From Rhizobium binae (GTDB taxonomy: Bacteria; Pseudomonadota; Alphaproteobacteria; Rhizobiales; Rhizobiaceae): a stretch of 64,000 nt of DNA. A program made the position numbers and the translations under genes. The DNA is taken from contig NZ_CP071604.1 of NCBI RefSeq assembly GCF_017357225.1, positions 1,553,001-1,617,000 of the forward strand. Reading direction: 5' to 3'. The notes under the pieces were generated by a model, which was given only the letters and a program-made list of their open reading frames with translations, made no database searches and was not told the origin of the DNA. The stretch's first letter is position 1; every line of letters starts with the position of its first letter. This document shows positions 54,017 to 63,493 of the stretch, one piece after another.

Positions 54017-55360
54017 ATGAGCGTCGCGCCGGATGACGAAGGTTTCATGGCGGCGGCGATCCGCCTGTCGCGCCGGCATCTCGGCCGCACCGCCACCAAC
54101 CCTTCCGTCGGCTGCCTGATCGTCAAGGAGGGCGTCGTCGTCGGCCAAGCGGTCACCGCCCTCGGCGGCCGCCCGCACGCCGAGCCGCAGGCGCTCGCCG
54201 AAGCCGGCGAGGCTGCCCGCGGCGCCACCGCCTATGTAACACTCGAACCCTGCTCGCATCACGGCAAGACACCGCCCTGCGCCGAGGCGTTGATCGCCTC
54301 TGGTGTGGCCCGCGTCGTCATCAGCGTCACCGATCCCGATCCGCGGGTTTCGGGACGCGGCATCGCGATGTTGCGCGATGCAGGAATCGAGGTCGATTCC
54401 GGCGTGCTGGAAGCCGAGGGCCGACGTTCGCTGGCTGGCTATCTCACCCGCCAGACGAAGAACCGGCCTTATGTGACTCTCAAGCTTGCCATTTCCGCCG
54501 ATGGCATGATCGGCCGCGCGGGGGAGGGCCAAGTGGCGATAACCGGCCCGGAGGCTCGCGCCGAGGTGCAGGCGCTGCGCGCCGAAACCGATGCGATCCT
54601 CGTCGGCATCGGCACGGCGATATCGGACGATCCGCTGCTGACGGTGCGTGCGCCGGGGCTCGAAGCGCAGTCGCCGATCCGTGTCGTGCTCGATCCGTCT
54701 TTGGCGTTGCCGCTGACGAGCAGGCTGGTTGCCACGGCGCGCGAAGTGCCGGTCATCTTGATTGCGAGCGAGGACATGTCGCCCTTGGTGGCGGATGCGG
54801 AGGGTTTACCCCCCTCTGCCCTGCAGGAGCACCAGGCTCGAGCCACGGGGCTCGACCCGTCCTTTGGCCGCCCCACAACGGGAGAGATCGGCGAGGGGCG
54901 CGATCAGAATTCTCAGGCTGACTCGTCATCACCGGCAACTGAGGATGTTGGGCAGGGAGCTATCCCCCAGCCAACCTCTCTCCTTGTGGGGGAGATGCCC
55001 GGCAGGGCAGAAGGGGGTGCCCCGCCCACCGACGCTGACATAGATTCCCGCCGCGCCGCACTGGAGGCCGCGGGTGTCGAGATCGTCTACTGTAATCCCT
55101 ATCACCCGGAAGTCCTGCTGCCAGCCTTGGCAACACGCGGCATTTCCTCGCTTCTGGTCGAAGGCGGTGCCAAGACGGCGCGGCTTTTCCTTGAAGCCGG
55201 TCTCGTCGACCGCATCCAGCTCTATCAGGCGCCGGTCGTCATCGGCGAGCGCGGTATTGAATCCCCGTTGCAGGCAACCGACATACCATCCGGTTTTACC
55301 CATGTGGGCACGCTGATCTTCGGCGCTGATCGCCTGGACGAATACGAAAGAGGGCTTTGA
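54017..55360 (+). CDS. ribD: Bifunctional riboflavin deaminase/reductase with in-frame repeat insertion
   Basis: A 447-residue RibD: deaminase domain (1-145) with zinc ligands His54, Cys79 and Cys88 (HAE, PCSHHGKTPPC) and reductase domain (150-447) with KLAISADGMIG and LVEGGAKTARLF. It carries out two steps of riboflavin synthesis. It is longer than the usual 360-380 residues: residues about 262-341 have no counterpart in RibD as I know it, are Pro/Gly/Ser-rich, and are encoded by a RIME-like element (54809-55017). The flanking LIASEDMSPLVAD and SRRAALEAAGVEIV would join smoothly without it. The insertion falls in the reductase domain, between strands; activity may be kept. Its stop overlaps the ribE ATG by one base. 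Confidence 0.93.
   Translation: MSVAPDDEGFMAAAIRLSRRHLGRTATNPSVGCLIVKEGVVVGQAVTALGGRPHAEPQALAEAGEAARGATAYVTLEPCSHHGKTPPCAEALIASGVARVVISVTDPDPRVSGRGIAMLRDAGIEVDSGVLEAEGRRSLAGYLTRQTKNRPYVTLKLAISADGMIGRAGEGQVAITGPEARAEVQALRAETDAILVGIGTAISDDPLLTVRAPGLEAQSPIRVVLDPSLALPLTSRLVATAREVPVILIASEDMSPLVADAEGLPPSALQEHQARATGLDPSFGRPTTGEIGEGRDQNSQADSSSPATEDVGQGAIPQPTSLLVGEMPGRAEGGAPPTDADIDSRRAALEAAGVEIVYCNPYHPEVLLPALATRGISSLLVEGGAKTARLFLEAGLVDRIQLYQAPVVIGERGIESPLQATDIPSGFTHVGTLIFGADRLDEYERGL
54809..55017. repeat. RIME-like palindromic element inside ribD
   Basis: About 209 bp with terminal inverted repeats of 16 bp (54809-54824 and 55002-55017, one mismatch), the right end identical in design to the element at 10917-11090 (GTGGGGGAGATGCCC followed by GGCAGGGCAGA). 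The length change keeps the ribD frame open with no stop codon. Confidence 0.75.
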
Positions 55361-55971
55361 TGTTTACGGGAATAGTCACCGATGTCGGCACGGTCGAATC
55401 CGTTTCCCCCTTGAAGGAAGGCATCCGGCTGCGGGTCGCAACCGCCTATGATCCTGCCACCATCGATATGGGCGCCTCCATCTCGCATTCCGGCATCTGC
55501 CTCACCGTGACCGGCCTGCCGCAGGAAGGCAGCAATGGCCGCTGGTTCGAGGTCGAGGCCTGGGAGGAAGCACTGCGGCTGACGACGATCGGCACCTGGC
55601 AGGAGGGCAGCCGCATCAATCTCGAACGGTCGCTGAAGATCGGCGACGAACTCGGCGGCCATATCGTTTCCGGCCATGTCGACGGCAAGGCGGAGATACT
55701 CTCGGTGTCATCGGAAGGCGACGCTACGCGTTACCGCCTGCGCGCACCCGAACATCTGGCGAAATTCGTCGCCCCCAAGGGGTCGATCGCGCTCGATGGC
55801 ACGTCGCTGACGGTCAACGCGGTCGATGGCACGGATTTCGACGTCCTGCTCATTCGCCACACGCTCGAGGTCACCACCTGGGGCGACCGCAAGGCCGGCG
55901 ATTTCGTCAATTTCGAAGTCGACACCATGGCGCGTTACGCTGCCCGGCTGGCGGAGTTCCCGACCCCGTGA
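55360..55971 (+). CDS. ribE: Riboflavin synthase
   Basis: A 203-residue alpha-chain riboflavin synthase that dismutates two molecules of lumazine. The two repeated barrels are visible: the N-terminus MFTGIVTDVG and the internal repeat start GGHIVSGHVDG, both hallmarks. The start ATG shares one base with the ribD stop. The frame opens one codon earlier at a TTG, which is less likely. In some rhizobia ribH and nusB follow; here the next gene downstream is the convergent rmlA, so they are not in this window. Confidence 0.95.
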   Translation: MFTGIVTDVGTVESVSPLKEGIRLRVATAYDPATIDMGASISHSGICLTVTGLPQEGSNGRWFEVEAWEEALRLTTIGTWQEGSRINLERSLKIGDELGGHIVSGHVDGKAEILSVSSEGDATRYRLRAPEHLAKFVAPKGSIALDGTSLTVNAVDGTDFDVLLIRHTLEVTTWGDRKAGDFVNFEVDTMARYAARLAEFPTP

Positions 55972-56023
55972 GTTCCAAACCCTGTACGGGTTTCCTGCTG
56001 GCGGGGCTGGCCGGCCAGATAGC

Positions 56024-56893
56024 TCACCAAACCGGGGAGAGTTTCGTCAGATACTGGCCGTAGGCGCTCTTGCCGAGCTTCTCTGCCAGCTTGGCGAGGT
56101 CGTCCTGCGAGATGTAGCCCATGCGCCAGGCGACTTCTTCGGGGCAGGCAATCTTGAACCCCTGGCGCTTCTCCAGCGTACTGACGAAACCTGCGGCATC
56201 GTGCAGGCTGTCAGGCGTGCCGGTGTCGAGCCAGGCATAGCCTCGGCCCATCAGCTCCACGAAAAGCTGGCCGCGCTCGAGATAGACGCGGTTGACATCG
56301 GTGATTTCCAATTCGCCGCGCGGCGACGGCTTCAGATTGGCGGCGATATCAACGACTTGCTGGTCGTAGAAATAGAGGCCGGTCACCGCCCAGTTCGATT
56401 TTGGCGCCTTCGGCTTCTCCTCGATCGACAGCGCATTCATCCTTTCGTCAAAGCCGACAACGCCATAGCGTTCCGGGTCGGTGACGTGATAGGCGAACAC
56501 CGTCGCACCTTCCCGCCGGCTCGTGCCGGATTTCATGATTTCCGGCAGTCCGTGCCCGTAGAAGATGTTGTCGCCTAGAACCAGTGCAGAGCTGTCGCCA
56601 TGCACGAAGTCGGCGCCGATGATGAAGGCCTGGGCGAGGCCGTCCGGGCTCGGCTGTACGGCATAGGTCAGCGAAATTCCCCATTGCGAACCGTCGCCGA
56701 GAAGGCGTTTGAAGGCTTCGACGTCGTGGGGCGTGGTGATGATCAACAGCTCCCGGATGCCGGCGAGCATGAGCGTCGTCAGCGGATAGTAGATCATCGG
56801 CTTGTCGTAGACCGGCATCAACTGTTTCGAGACGGCCTGCGTGATCGGATGCAGACGTGTGCCCGTACCGCCGGCGAGAATAATTCCCTTCAT
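56024..56893 (-). CDS. rmlA: Glucose-1-phosphate thymidylyltransferase
   Basis: A 289-residue nucleotidyltransferase that makes dTDP-glucose, the first step to dTDP-L-rhamnose. The signature [13 protein letters not shown] and the substrate motif VIEEKP-like [12 protein letters not shown] are present. It is the last of four rml genes on the minus strand (order of transcription rmlC, rmlB, rmlD, rmlA), beginning 9 bases after rmlD. Synonym rfbA. Confidence 0.96.
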   Translation of the reverse strand: MKGIILAGGTGTRLHPITQAVSKQLMPVYDKPMIYYPLTTLMLAGIRELLIITTPHDVEAFKRLLGDGSQWGISLTYAVQPSPDGLAQAFIIGADFVHGDSSALVLGDNIFYGHGLPEIMKSGTSRREGATVFAYHVTDPERYGVVGFDERMNALSIEEKPKAPKSNWAVTGLYFYDQQVVDIAANLKPSPRGELEITDVNRVYLERGQLFVELMGRGYAWLDTGTPDSLHDAAGFVSTLEKRQGFKIACPEEVAWRMGYISQDDLAKLAEKLGKSAYGQYLTKLSPVW

Positions 56894-56902
56894 GCTTTCT
56901 CC

Positions 56903-57790
56903 TTAGAGACCTTTATACAAAAGCTCTTGCATGACAATCGTCATGGACTGCTTCCACTCCGGGAGCCGGATTCCATAGGTTCTGGCGAGCTTGTCGCCGT
57001 TGAGGCGTGAATTGGCGGGCCGCTTGGCCGGTGTCGGATAGCCCGCCGTCGCGATGCGCTCGACGCCGACGTTTTTGCCGCCGGACTTAAGGAGCGCCGC
57101 GAATATCGCTTCGGCGAAATCCGCCCAGCTTGCTTCGCCGCTGCCGGTCAGGTGAAAGGTGCCGCGGAGCGATGGCGCAGGATCCGCGACGAGACGGGTT
57201 GCGATCGCGAGAATCGCGTCGGCGATGTCGAGTGCCGAGGTCGGGCATCCTCTCTGATCGGCGACGACGCGAAGTTGATCGCGCGTCTCGGAAAGCCGCA
57301 GCATCGTTTTCAGGAAATTGGCGCCAAAGGGCGAATAGACCCAGGCGGTGCGCAAGATGACGTGGTTGGGGTTCGCCGCCGCGACGGCCTTCTCGCCGGC
57401 GAGTTTCGAACGCCCATAGACGGAGATCGGCGCCGTCGCATCCTCTTCGGAATATGCCGAGGCCTTGTCGCCGCTGAAGACGTAGTCCGTCGAAATATGG
57501 ATCACCGGGACCCCGATCCGCGCGGCAGCCTCGGCAACCGCCCCGGCGCCGGCCGCGTTGACGGAGAAAGCAAGCTCGGCTTCGCTCTCGGCCTTGTCCA
57601 CCGCCGTATAGGCGGCGGCCGAGACGATGACATCAGGGCGCAGAGCCGAGAAGGCGGCTGTGACGCTTGCAGGATCCGAAAGGTCCATTTCCGGCCGGCC
57701 GACCGCGCTGATTTCGACACCCGTTTCGGCGCCGCGTCTGAGCAGCGACTGAACAACCTGGCCCTGTTTGCCGGTGACGGCTATGCGCAT
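56903..57790 (-). CDS. rmlD: dTDP-4-dehydrorhamnose reductase
   Basis: A 295-residue short-chain-type reductase, the last step of dTDP-L-rhamnose synthesis. It has the Rossmann opening GKQGQVVQSL and the catalytic Tyr-x3-Lys in VYGRSKLAGE. It begins 3 bases downstream of the rmlB stop in the direction of transcription and is followed by rmlA. Confidence 0.96.
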   Translation of the reverse strand: MRIAVTGKQGQVVQSLLRRGAETGVEISAVGRPEMDLSDPASVTAAFSALRPDVIVSAAAYTAVDKAESEAELAFSVNAAGAGAVAEAAARIGVPVIHISTDYVFSGDKASAYSEEDATAPISVYGRSKLAGEKAVAAANPNHVILRTAWVYSPFGANFLKTMLRLSETRDQLRVVADQRGCPTSALDIADAILAIATRLVADPAPSLRGTFHLTGSGEASWADFAEAIFAALLKSGGKNVGVERIATAGYPTPAKRPANSRLNGDKLARTYGIRLPEWKQSMTIVMQELLYKGL

Positions 57791-57793
57791 CGG

Positions 57794-58849
57794 TTACTGT
57801 CCCTTGAAAACGCCGAGGCGTTCGCCGGAATAGACGTTTTCGCGTAGCGGCCTCCACCACCATTCGTTTTCCAAGTACCAGTGCACGGTCTTCTCGATGC
57901 CGGTCTCGAAGGTCTCTTGCGCCTTCCAGCCGAGTTCGCTTTCCAGTTTCGAGGCATCGATCGCGTAGCGTGCGTCGTGTCCGGGGCGGTCCGTGACGTT
58001 GGTGATCAGGCGCGCATGCGGTGCCTTGTCGCTATAGACAGCGTCGAGAATAGCGCAGATGCGATTGACGACATCGATGTTTCGGCGCTCATTGCGACCT
58101 CCCACATTGTATTTTTCGCCCAGGCGCCCTCTGGATGCGATCGTGAAGAGCGCGCGGGCGTGGTCTTCGACATAGAGCCAGTCGCGAACATTCGCACCGT
58201 TGCCGTAAACCGGAAGAGGCTTGCCCTCCAGTGCGTTCAGGATCATCAGCGGAATGAGCTTTTCCGGGAAATGGAACGGGCCGTAGTTGTTGGAGCAATT
58301 GGAGACGACGACGGGCAGGCCGTAGGTGCGGTGCCAGGCAATCGCCAGATGGTCGCTCGCGGCCTTAGAGGCGGAGTAGGGCGAGGACGGATCGTAAGGC
58401 GTCGTCTCCGCGAAGAGGCCCTCGTCGCCGAGCGAGCCGTAGACCTCGTCCGTCGAGACGTGCAGAAAGCGGAAGGCGCTCTTGCGGTGAGCGTCGAGCC
58501 CATCCCAATAGTGTCGTGCGGCATCCAGCAGACTGAATGTCCCGACGATGTTGGTCTGAATGAAATCGGCCGCGCCCGAGATCGAGCGGTCGACATGGCT
58601 CTCGGCCGCAAGATGCATGACGATATCGGGGCGGAAGGACGCGAATGCTTCCGGCATCCTGGCGCGGTCGCAGATGTCGGCGTGCAGGAATTGATAGTTC
58701 GGCGCCGATTCGACGGACTTCAGCGAGGCCCGGTTGCCGGCATAAGTCAGCGCGTCGACATTCAGCACCTCAGCGCCGATCTCGCTGACGAGATGGCGCA
58801 CCAATGCCGATCCGATGAAGCCCGCTCCGCCCGTAACCAGTATGCGCAT
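57794..58849 (-). CDS. rmlB: dTDP-glucose 4,6-dehydratase
   Basis: A 351-residue extended SDR enzyme, second step of the rhamnose pathway. It has the NAD-binding [14 protein letters not shown], the catalytic Tyr-x3-Lys in [10 protein letters not shown] and the [10 protein letters not shown] motif with the acidic pair. Located between rmlC and rmlD, with 6 bases between rmlC and rmlB. Confidence 0.97.
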   Translation of the reverse strand: MRILVTGGAGFIGSALVRHLVSEIGAEVLNVDALTYAGNRASLKSVESAPNYQFLHADICDRARMPEAFASFRPDIVMHLAAESHVDRSISGAADFIQTNIVGTFSLLDAARHYWDGLDAHRKSAFRFLHVSTDEVYGSLGDEGLFAETTPYDPSSPYSASKAASDHLAIAWHRTYGLPVVVSNCSNNYGPFHFPEKLIPLMILNALEGKPLPVYGNGANVRDWLYVEDHARALFTIASRGRLGEKYNVGGRNERRNIDVVNRICAILDAVYSDKAPHARLITNVTDRPGHDARYAIDASKLESELGWKAQETFETGIEKTVHWYLENEWWWRPLRENVYSGERLGVFKGQ

Positions 58850-58855
58850 CGTCGA

Positions 58856-59434
58856 TCAATCCTGGGGTTGCTGTGTTGAATAGGAAAAATGGCTTGGCAG
58901 ATCGGCGAGCCGCGGCAGCGTCTTGTCCTTGTCTGAAGATACCATGTCTCTCTCGTCGAAGGGCCAACGAATGCCGATCGCCGGATCGTTCCATGCGATG
59001 CCCCGATCGTGCTGCGGGCTGTAGGGCGCGGTTACCTTGTAGCTGATGACGCTGTTCGGCTCGATCGTTGCGAATCCGTGGGCGAAACCAGGCGGTATCC
59101 AGAGCTGCTTGCCGGTGTCCGGCGAGAGCTCCTGCGAGAGCCATTCGCCGTAGCTCGGGGATCCCACGCGGATATCGACGACGACATCCATGATCCGGCC
59201 GGCAAGGCAGCGCACCAGCTTGCCCTGGGCGAAGGGCGGGATCTGGAAGTGAAGCCCCCGGACGGTGCCAGCCTGCGCCGAAAGCGATTCATTGTCCTGG
59301 ACGAACGTGACGTCGGCCACATTTTCCCGGAACCAGGCATCCTTGAATACCTCGGAGAAGTAGCCGCGGTGATCGCCGAAGCGTGGTGGAGTAATTGCAA
59401 CAATGCCCTCGAGGGCCGCGGTCTCAATGCGCAT
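58856..59434 (-). CDS. rmlC: dTDP-4-dehydrorhamnose 3,5-epimerase
   Basis: A 192-residue cupin epimerase, third step of the rhamnose pathway. The catalytic His lies in RGLHFQIPPFAQGKLVRC and the Tyr/Asp-bearing GFAHGF segment follows. Its start overlaps the stop of the upstream probable glycosyltransferase gene by 11 bases, so the five genes form one transcription unit. Confidence 0.96.
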   Translation of the reverse strand: MRIETAALEGIVAITPPRFGDHRGYFSEVFKDAWFRENVADVTFVQDNESLSAQAGTVRGLHFQIPPFAQGKLVRCLAGRIMDVVVDIRVGSPSYGEWLSQELSPDTGKQLWIPPGFAHGFATIEPNSVISYKVTAPYSPQHDRGIAWNDPAIGIRWPFDERDMVSSDKDKTLPRLADLPSHFSYSTQQPQD

Positions 59435-61418
59435 GACTTACCTTTTCTGCGGCCTTCATAACGCTCATCAGCATCTCCGCCTGCGAGCGGCTCCGAATGG
59501 CCTCGAGGCCTTTCGCGGCAATGGCATCGCGCTCGTCGGCATCTGCAATCAGCTTGTAGCAGCGCTCGATCATGTTGTCATAGGGCTCAATTGCCAAGCC
59601 GCCGATGAAGGGCTGGAGGTCTGGATCGCGGATGTCGCCTTCCGTCAGCACGCAGACCCGATTGGCGAGCAGATAGGAAATGCGGACGATCTCGAAGACG
59701 CCGCTCGCATAGTGATGGATGTTGATGACGATTTTGGCACGGGCAATCGCTGCATCGCGTTCCCTGCCATAGATGTTGAAGAGATGCGCGACCTTGAGCC
59801 CGCCGTCCTTCAGCGTCTTCAGGATATGATGGCGGCGTTCGTTCATCGAGCCGTAAAAGAGCACGTCGATATCCTTGACCGGGGCGTGCTGAATCTGGCT
59901 CAGGCAGCGGCTGTAACCGATTTCGAGCACACCGGCGTGATCGATCCCCTTGGCGGCAAGATTTTCACGGTTGCGCGGGCTGTAGTCGAGCACCGGCATC
60001 GCCCTCAGGATCGACGTATAGCGCGAATTGATCCAGCTGCTTTCTTCGGACACCTGCTCGAGGTTGATGATGACGCTGTCTTTCGGCAGATGGTCGACGA
60101 TCTCAGTGGGGAGAAGATTGCCACCGTAGATGATCGGCGCACGGCCGGCGAATGCGCTCATATCGCGGACGATCGGTGCCGAGCCGCCGAGTTCTTCGAA
60201 GGCGCCTTGCAGGCCGAGCGCGACTTCGTCGAAGGCGTGGCTGTGATTGTAGTTTTCGGGCGTCACGATCCAGATGCAATGACGGTCCTTGTGTGCCTGC
60301 CATCCGCCGCTAAAGGGCTGCAACGAGTTGCCGGGCGGCTGCTCGATTTTCGGTGCGGCTGGTATAGCGGGCCTTTCCGTCCGTGCCGGCTGCTGCTGCA
60401 TCTGAGAGGCGCCCGAGGCCTGCGGAGCATAGGCGCGCATCAATTCGCGTCCGCCGATGAACTGGCCGCGCGGCATCCAGCCGGGCGGGTCATCAGCCAT
60501 CCAGATCAGATGCGGCTGCTTGACGAGCGGCTGGCGGCCTTCCTGCCACGAGGTCAGGAGAGCCTCGTCACGGCTCTTCAGAAAGGCTTCCTTGGCGGCG
60601 AAGAGGCCATGCAGCATCCGGCCGAGGCGGGTCCCGAACTTCCATTCGAAATCGGCAAGAGCCGGTACGAAGGCGGCGATTTTCAATCCGGAGGCGGCAG
60701 CCTGCTGGACATAAAGCCCGAGCAGGCGCTCGATCACGAAGGGGCGCATCTTCGCGTTGGCATCGCGCGAATAGTGAGCCGTACCGGCATAGGCGGTGCC
60801 GGCCGGCGTGCCGACGCGCGCTTGATGTTCCAGCGATTCGAGGATGCGTTCGCAGAAAGCGAAATAGCCGGACCAGAATTTCCGGTTGCCGCAGAAATAG
60901 TTGCAGAACGCGAAGGCAGTCTTGTCCTGCGGCGGCGCGATCGGATAGCCCAGCTCTTGGATATGCAGGAAGATCGGCTCCATGCCGGGATGGCCGCCTA
61001 GCAGTGAATGCTCCCAGACGTTGCTGTAGATCGCCGCGTGGCCGATCAGCGGATTGTAAAGATAGGCATCCGCACCCTCCGCCCGGGCCTCTGCCGCCTC
61101 GGTGACGAAGGACGGGAAGCTTGTTACCGACTTCATCTCGAATTTGCTCGAAAGCAGCCCCCAGAATACGTCGTCGCCGAGGCCGATTGCCTCGTGATGC
61201 TGATGCAGGGTGAGGAAAAGTTCATATTCGCGGGTCGTCGCCTGCGTATTGAACGAGATGTCGAACGGCATGGCCGCCGCATCGATCTGGCTGCGCTGCA
61301 AAGGATCGAGATAGGGTTGGTAGATAATCACGGATCCTGTGCCGGCCGCTTTCTCCGTGAGAAGCGCCAGATCAGGAAGACCGGCCGGCAAGGAAGAAAT
61401 GGGCTGATTGATCGTCAA
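59424..61418 (-). CDS. Two-domain polysaccharide protein with C-terminal glycosyltransferase-like domain
   Basis: A 664-residue protein, two domains joined by a Pro/Gln/Ala-rich linker (about 331-364). The N-terminal domain (1-330) is unrecognised but contains characteristic stretches such as NPLIGHAAIYSNVWE and FCNYFCGNRKFWSGY, seen by memory in rhizobial polysaccharide loci. The C-terminal part (370-664) resembles GT-B/CgeB-like glycosyltransferases, with VIINLEQVSEESS and the late INIHHYASGVFEIVRISYLLA where GT1-type enzymes have the donor-binding EPFG-like region. The frame is open from 61469, but AAGGA lies 7 bases before a TTG at 61418, chosen here; the start is uncertain. First gene before rmlCBDA, it probably adds rhamnose or a related sugar. 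Confidence 0.75.
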   Translation of the reverse strand: MTINQPISSLPAGLPDLALLTEKAAGTGSVIIYQPYLDPLQRSQIDAAAMPFDISFNTQATTREYELFLTLHQHHEAIGLGDDVFWGLLSSKFEMKSVTSFPSFVTEAAEARAEGADAYLYNPLIGHAAIYSNVWEHSLLGGHPGMEPIFLHIQELGYPIAPPQDKTAFAFCNYFCGNRKFWSGYFAFCERILESLEHQARVGTPAGTAYAGTAHYSRDANAKMRPFVIERLLGLYVQQAAASGLKIAAFVPALADFEWKFGTRLGRMLHGLFAAKEAFLKSRDEALLTSWQEGRQPLVKQPHLIWMADDPPGWMPRGQFIGGRELMRAYAPQASGASQMQQQPARTERPAIPAAPKIEQPPGNSLQPFSGGWQAHKDRHCIWIVTPENYNHSHAFDEVALGLQGAFEELGGSAPIVRDMSAFAGRAPIIYGGNLLPTEIVDHLPKDSVIINLEQVSEESSWINSRYTSILRAMPVLDYSPRNRENLAAKGIDHAGVLEIGYSRCLSQIQHAPVKDIDVLFYGSMNERRHHILKTLKDGGLKVAHLFNIYGRERDAAIARAKIVINIHHYASGVFEIVRISYLLANRVCVLTEGDIRDPDLQPFIGGLAIEPYDNMIERCYKLIADADERDAIAAKGLEAIRSRSQAEMLMSVMKAAEKVSHAH

Positions 61419-61614
61419 GGTATTGTCCTTCGCGCGTGGCCGCCGTCTTCGTACTTCACGAAACAGCATTCGGGCTGGTTCGGGTGTCGACTATTGGACG
61501 TGAAGCTTGCGCCACACTGTTGGCAGGAATTTCGCTGGTCAGCTTGGGAACAGGTTAAGCCGCAATGTTCGTGCCAGGCCAACTGCGTGATAGTGCCTAA
61601 CTTTGGACGGCGTC

Positions 61615-62721
61615 ATGAAAAACGAAAAGATCTATGTAACGAAGCCCAGCCTGCCGCCGCTCGAAGAATTCATCCCTTCGCTGGAAGCTATCTGGAACAA
61701 TCGCATCCTGACCAATGGCGGGCCATTCCACGAGCAACTGGAGCAGGAGCTCTGCAGCCATCTCGGCGTGAAGCACATCAGCCTGTTTTCCAACGCCACC
61801 GTTGCCTTGCTGACGGCGCTTCAGGCGCTCCGTGTCACGGGTGAAGTCATCACCACGCCTTACTCCTTCGTGGCCACTTCGCATTCGCTTCTCTGGAACG
61901 GGTTGAAGCCCGTCTTCGTCGACATCGATCCGGTGACGCTCAATCTCGATCCATCGAAGATCGAGGCGGCGATCACGCAGCAGACGACGGCGATCATGCC
62001 GGTGCATTGCTACGGCCACCCTTGCGATGTCGATTCGATCCAGAAGATCGCCGATCTCTACAATCTCAAGGTCATCTATGACGCCGCCCATGCCTTCGGC
62101 GTGGAAGACCAGCGAGGAAGTATTCTCAATCACGGTGACCTTTCCATCCTGAGTTTCCATGCGACAAAGGTTTTCAACACATTCGAAGGCGGGGCCATCA
62201 TCTGCCCCGATATCAAGACGAAGACCCGAATCGACCAGCTGAAGAACTTCGGTTACGTCGATGAGGTGACTGTGGTGGCGCCGGGCACGAACGGCAAGAT
62301 GAGCGAGTTCAATGCTGCGCTCGGCCTGCTGCAACTGAAATACATTAACTTCGCCCTTGAAAGGCGTGGGCTCATCGACGCCGCATACCGCGAGCGTCTG
62401 CGCGGCGTCGCGGGTATAGAATGTCTGCACCGTTCCGGCGAGACCGTCTCCAACTTCTCTTATTTCCCGATCCTCGTACGCCCTGACTATGCCATTTCGC
62501 GCGATGAGCTCTATGAGCTTCTGAAGGAAAACGGCATTCATCCGCGCCGTTATTTCTATCCGCTGATCTCAAGCTTTTCGATGTACCGCAGCCTGCCTTC
62601 CGCGCAGCCCGCGAATCTGCCGGTCGCAACCGAAGCCGCACAGCAGGTGCTCTGCCTTCCCATCTATCCCGACATGGAAATGGAGATCGTCGACAAGGTC
62701 TGCGCGATCATTGCTTCTTAG
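61615..62721 (+). CDS. DegT/DnrJ/EryC1-family sugar aminotransferase
   Basis: A 368-residue pyridoxal-phosphate enzyme. The cofactor lysine is Lys185 in SFHATKVFNTFEGG, with Asp156 in YDAAHAFG binding the pyridine nitrogen, and NATVALLTALQAL binding phosphate. Such enzymes aminate 3- or 4-keto dTDP or UDP sugars for surface polysaccharides; relatives acting on dTDP-3-keto sugars (FdtB-like) are a plausible match because the rml genes supply the dTDP-4-keto intermediate. The ATG at 61615 is used; a TTG four codons earlier is less likely. It is followed by wbqC-like (11 bases) and starts divergently from the glycosyltransferase gene. Confidence 0.9.
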   Translation: MKNEKIYVTKPSLPPLEEFIPSLEAIWNNRILTNGGPFHEQLEQELCSHLGVKHISLFSNATVALLTALQALRVTGEVITTPYSFVATSHSLLWNGLKPVFVDIDPVTLNLDPSKIEAAITQQTTAIMPVHCYGHPCDVDSIQKIADLYNLKVIYDAAHAFGVEDQRGSILNHGDLSILSFHATKVFNTFEGGAIICPDIKTKTRIDQLKNFGYVDEVTVVAPGTNGKMSEFNAALGLLQLKYINFALERRGLIDAAYRERLRGVAGIECLHRSGETVSNFSYFPILVRPDYAISRDELYELLKENGIHPRRYFYPLISSFSMYRSLPSAQPANLPVATEAAQQVLCLPIYPDMEMEIVDKVCAIIAS

Positions 62722-62732
62722 GGGTAGATGAA

Positions 62733-63437
62733 ATGAAACTGGCTATCATGCAGCCGTACTTCTTTCCTTACATTGGCTATTTTCAGCTGATCAGTGCGGT
62801 CGATAAATTCATCGTCTACGACAATATCAAATACACAAAGAAGGGTTGGATTAACCGAAACCGCATGTTGCGCGACGGCCGGGACGCCACATTCTCTCTG
62901 CCGCTGAAGGCCGCGCCGGATAGTTTAGACGTGTGCGAACGCAGCCTGTCGCCAGACTTCGACCGCAACAAGCTGCTGAATCAAATTCAAGGCGCTTATC
63001 GACGCGCGCCCTTTTTTTCCAATGCTTTCCCGGTGCTCGAGCAGGCGATAGGCTTCCCCGACAACAATCTTTTTTTCTATATTTTCAACTCAATCAGAGA
63101 AGTCTGCGGCTATCTTGGGATCAGGACAGACTTCGCCGTTTCCTCTGAAATAGCGATAGATCACGATCTCAAGGCCCAGGAAAAGGTTTTGGCACTTTGC
63201 GAGAAAGCGGGCGCGGAGGTCTATGTGAATGCGATAGGGGGTATGGAACTTTACTCTCAAGACGCGTTTGCTGCGCGCGGTATGAAACTGAAATTCATCA
63301 AGTCGAAGTGTGTGGAATATCCTCAGTTCGGCGCTGGTTTCGTCCCCTGGCTGTCAATTGTGGATGTCATCATGTTCAATTCGGTGGAAGAGATTCGGAG
63401 GAATATGCTGGGTGCGTATGACCTCATTCAACCTTAG
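62733..63437 (+). CDS. WbqC-family protein
   Basis: A 234-residue protein of the WbqC family, opening with the diagnostic KLAIMQPYFFPYIGYFQLI and containing WINRNRM. The family occurs in O-antigen and capsule loci and is thought to act in making or transferring modified sugars, but has no firmly established reaction. The base composition is lower in GC than the rml genes. It lies 11 bases after the aminotransferase gene and 56 bases before the next gene, so the three form a probable operon. Confidence 0.88.
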   Translation: MKLAIMQPYFFPYIGYFQLISAVDKFIVYDNIKYTKKGWINRNRMLRDGRDATFSLPLKAAPDSLDVCERSLSPDFDRNKLLNQIQGAYRRAPFFSNAFPVLEQAIGFPDNNLFFYIFNSIREVCGYLGIRTDFAVSSEIAIDHDLKAQEKVLALCEKAGAEVYVNAIGGMELYSQDAFAARGMKLKFIKSKCVEYPQFGAGFVPWLSIVDVIMFNSVEEIRRNMLGAYDLIQP

Positions 63438-63493
63438 GTGCGGTCGAGTGGTTCCTTCCCGCGGTCTGCCAAGAAGAAAATATCGGTGAAGCA

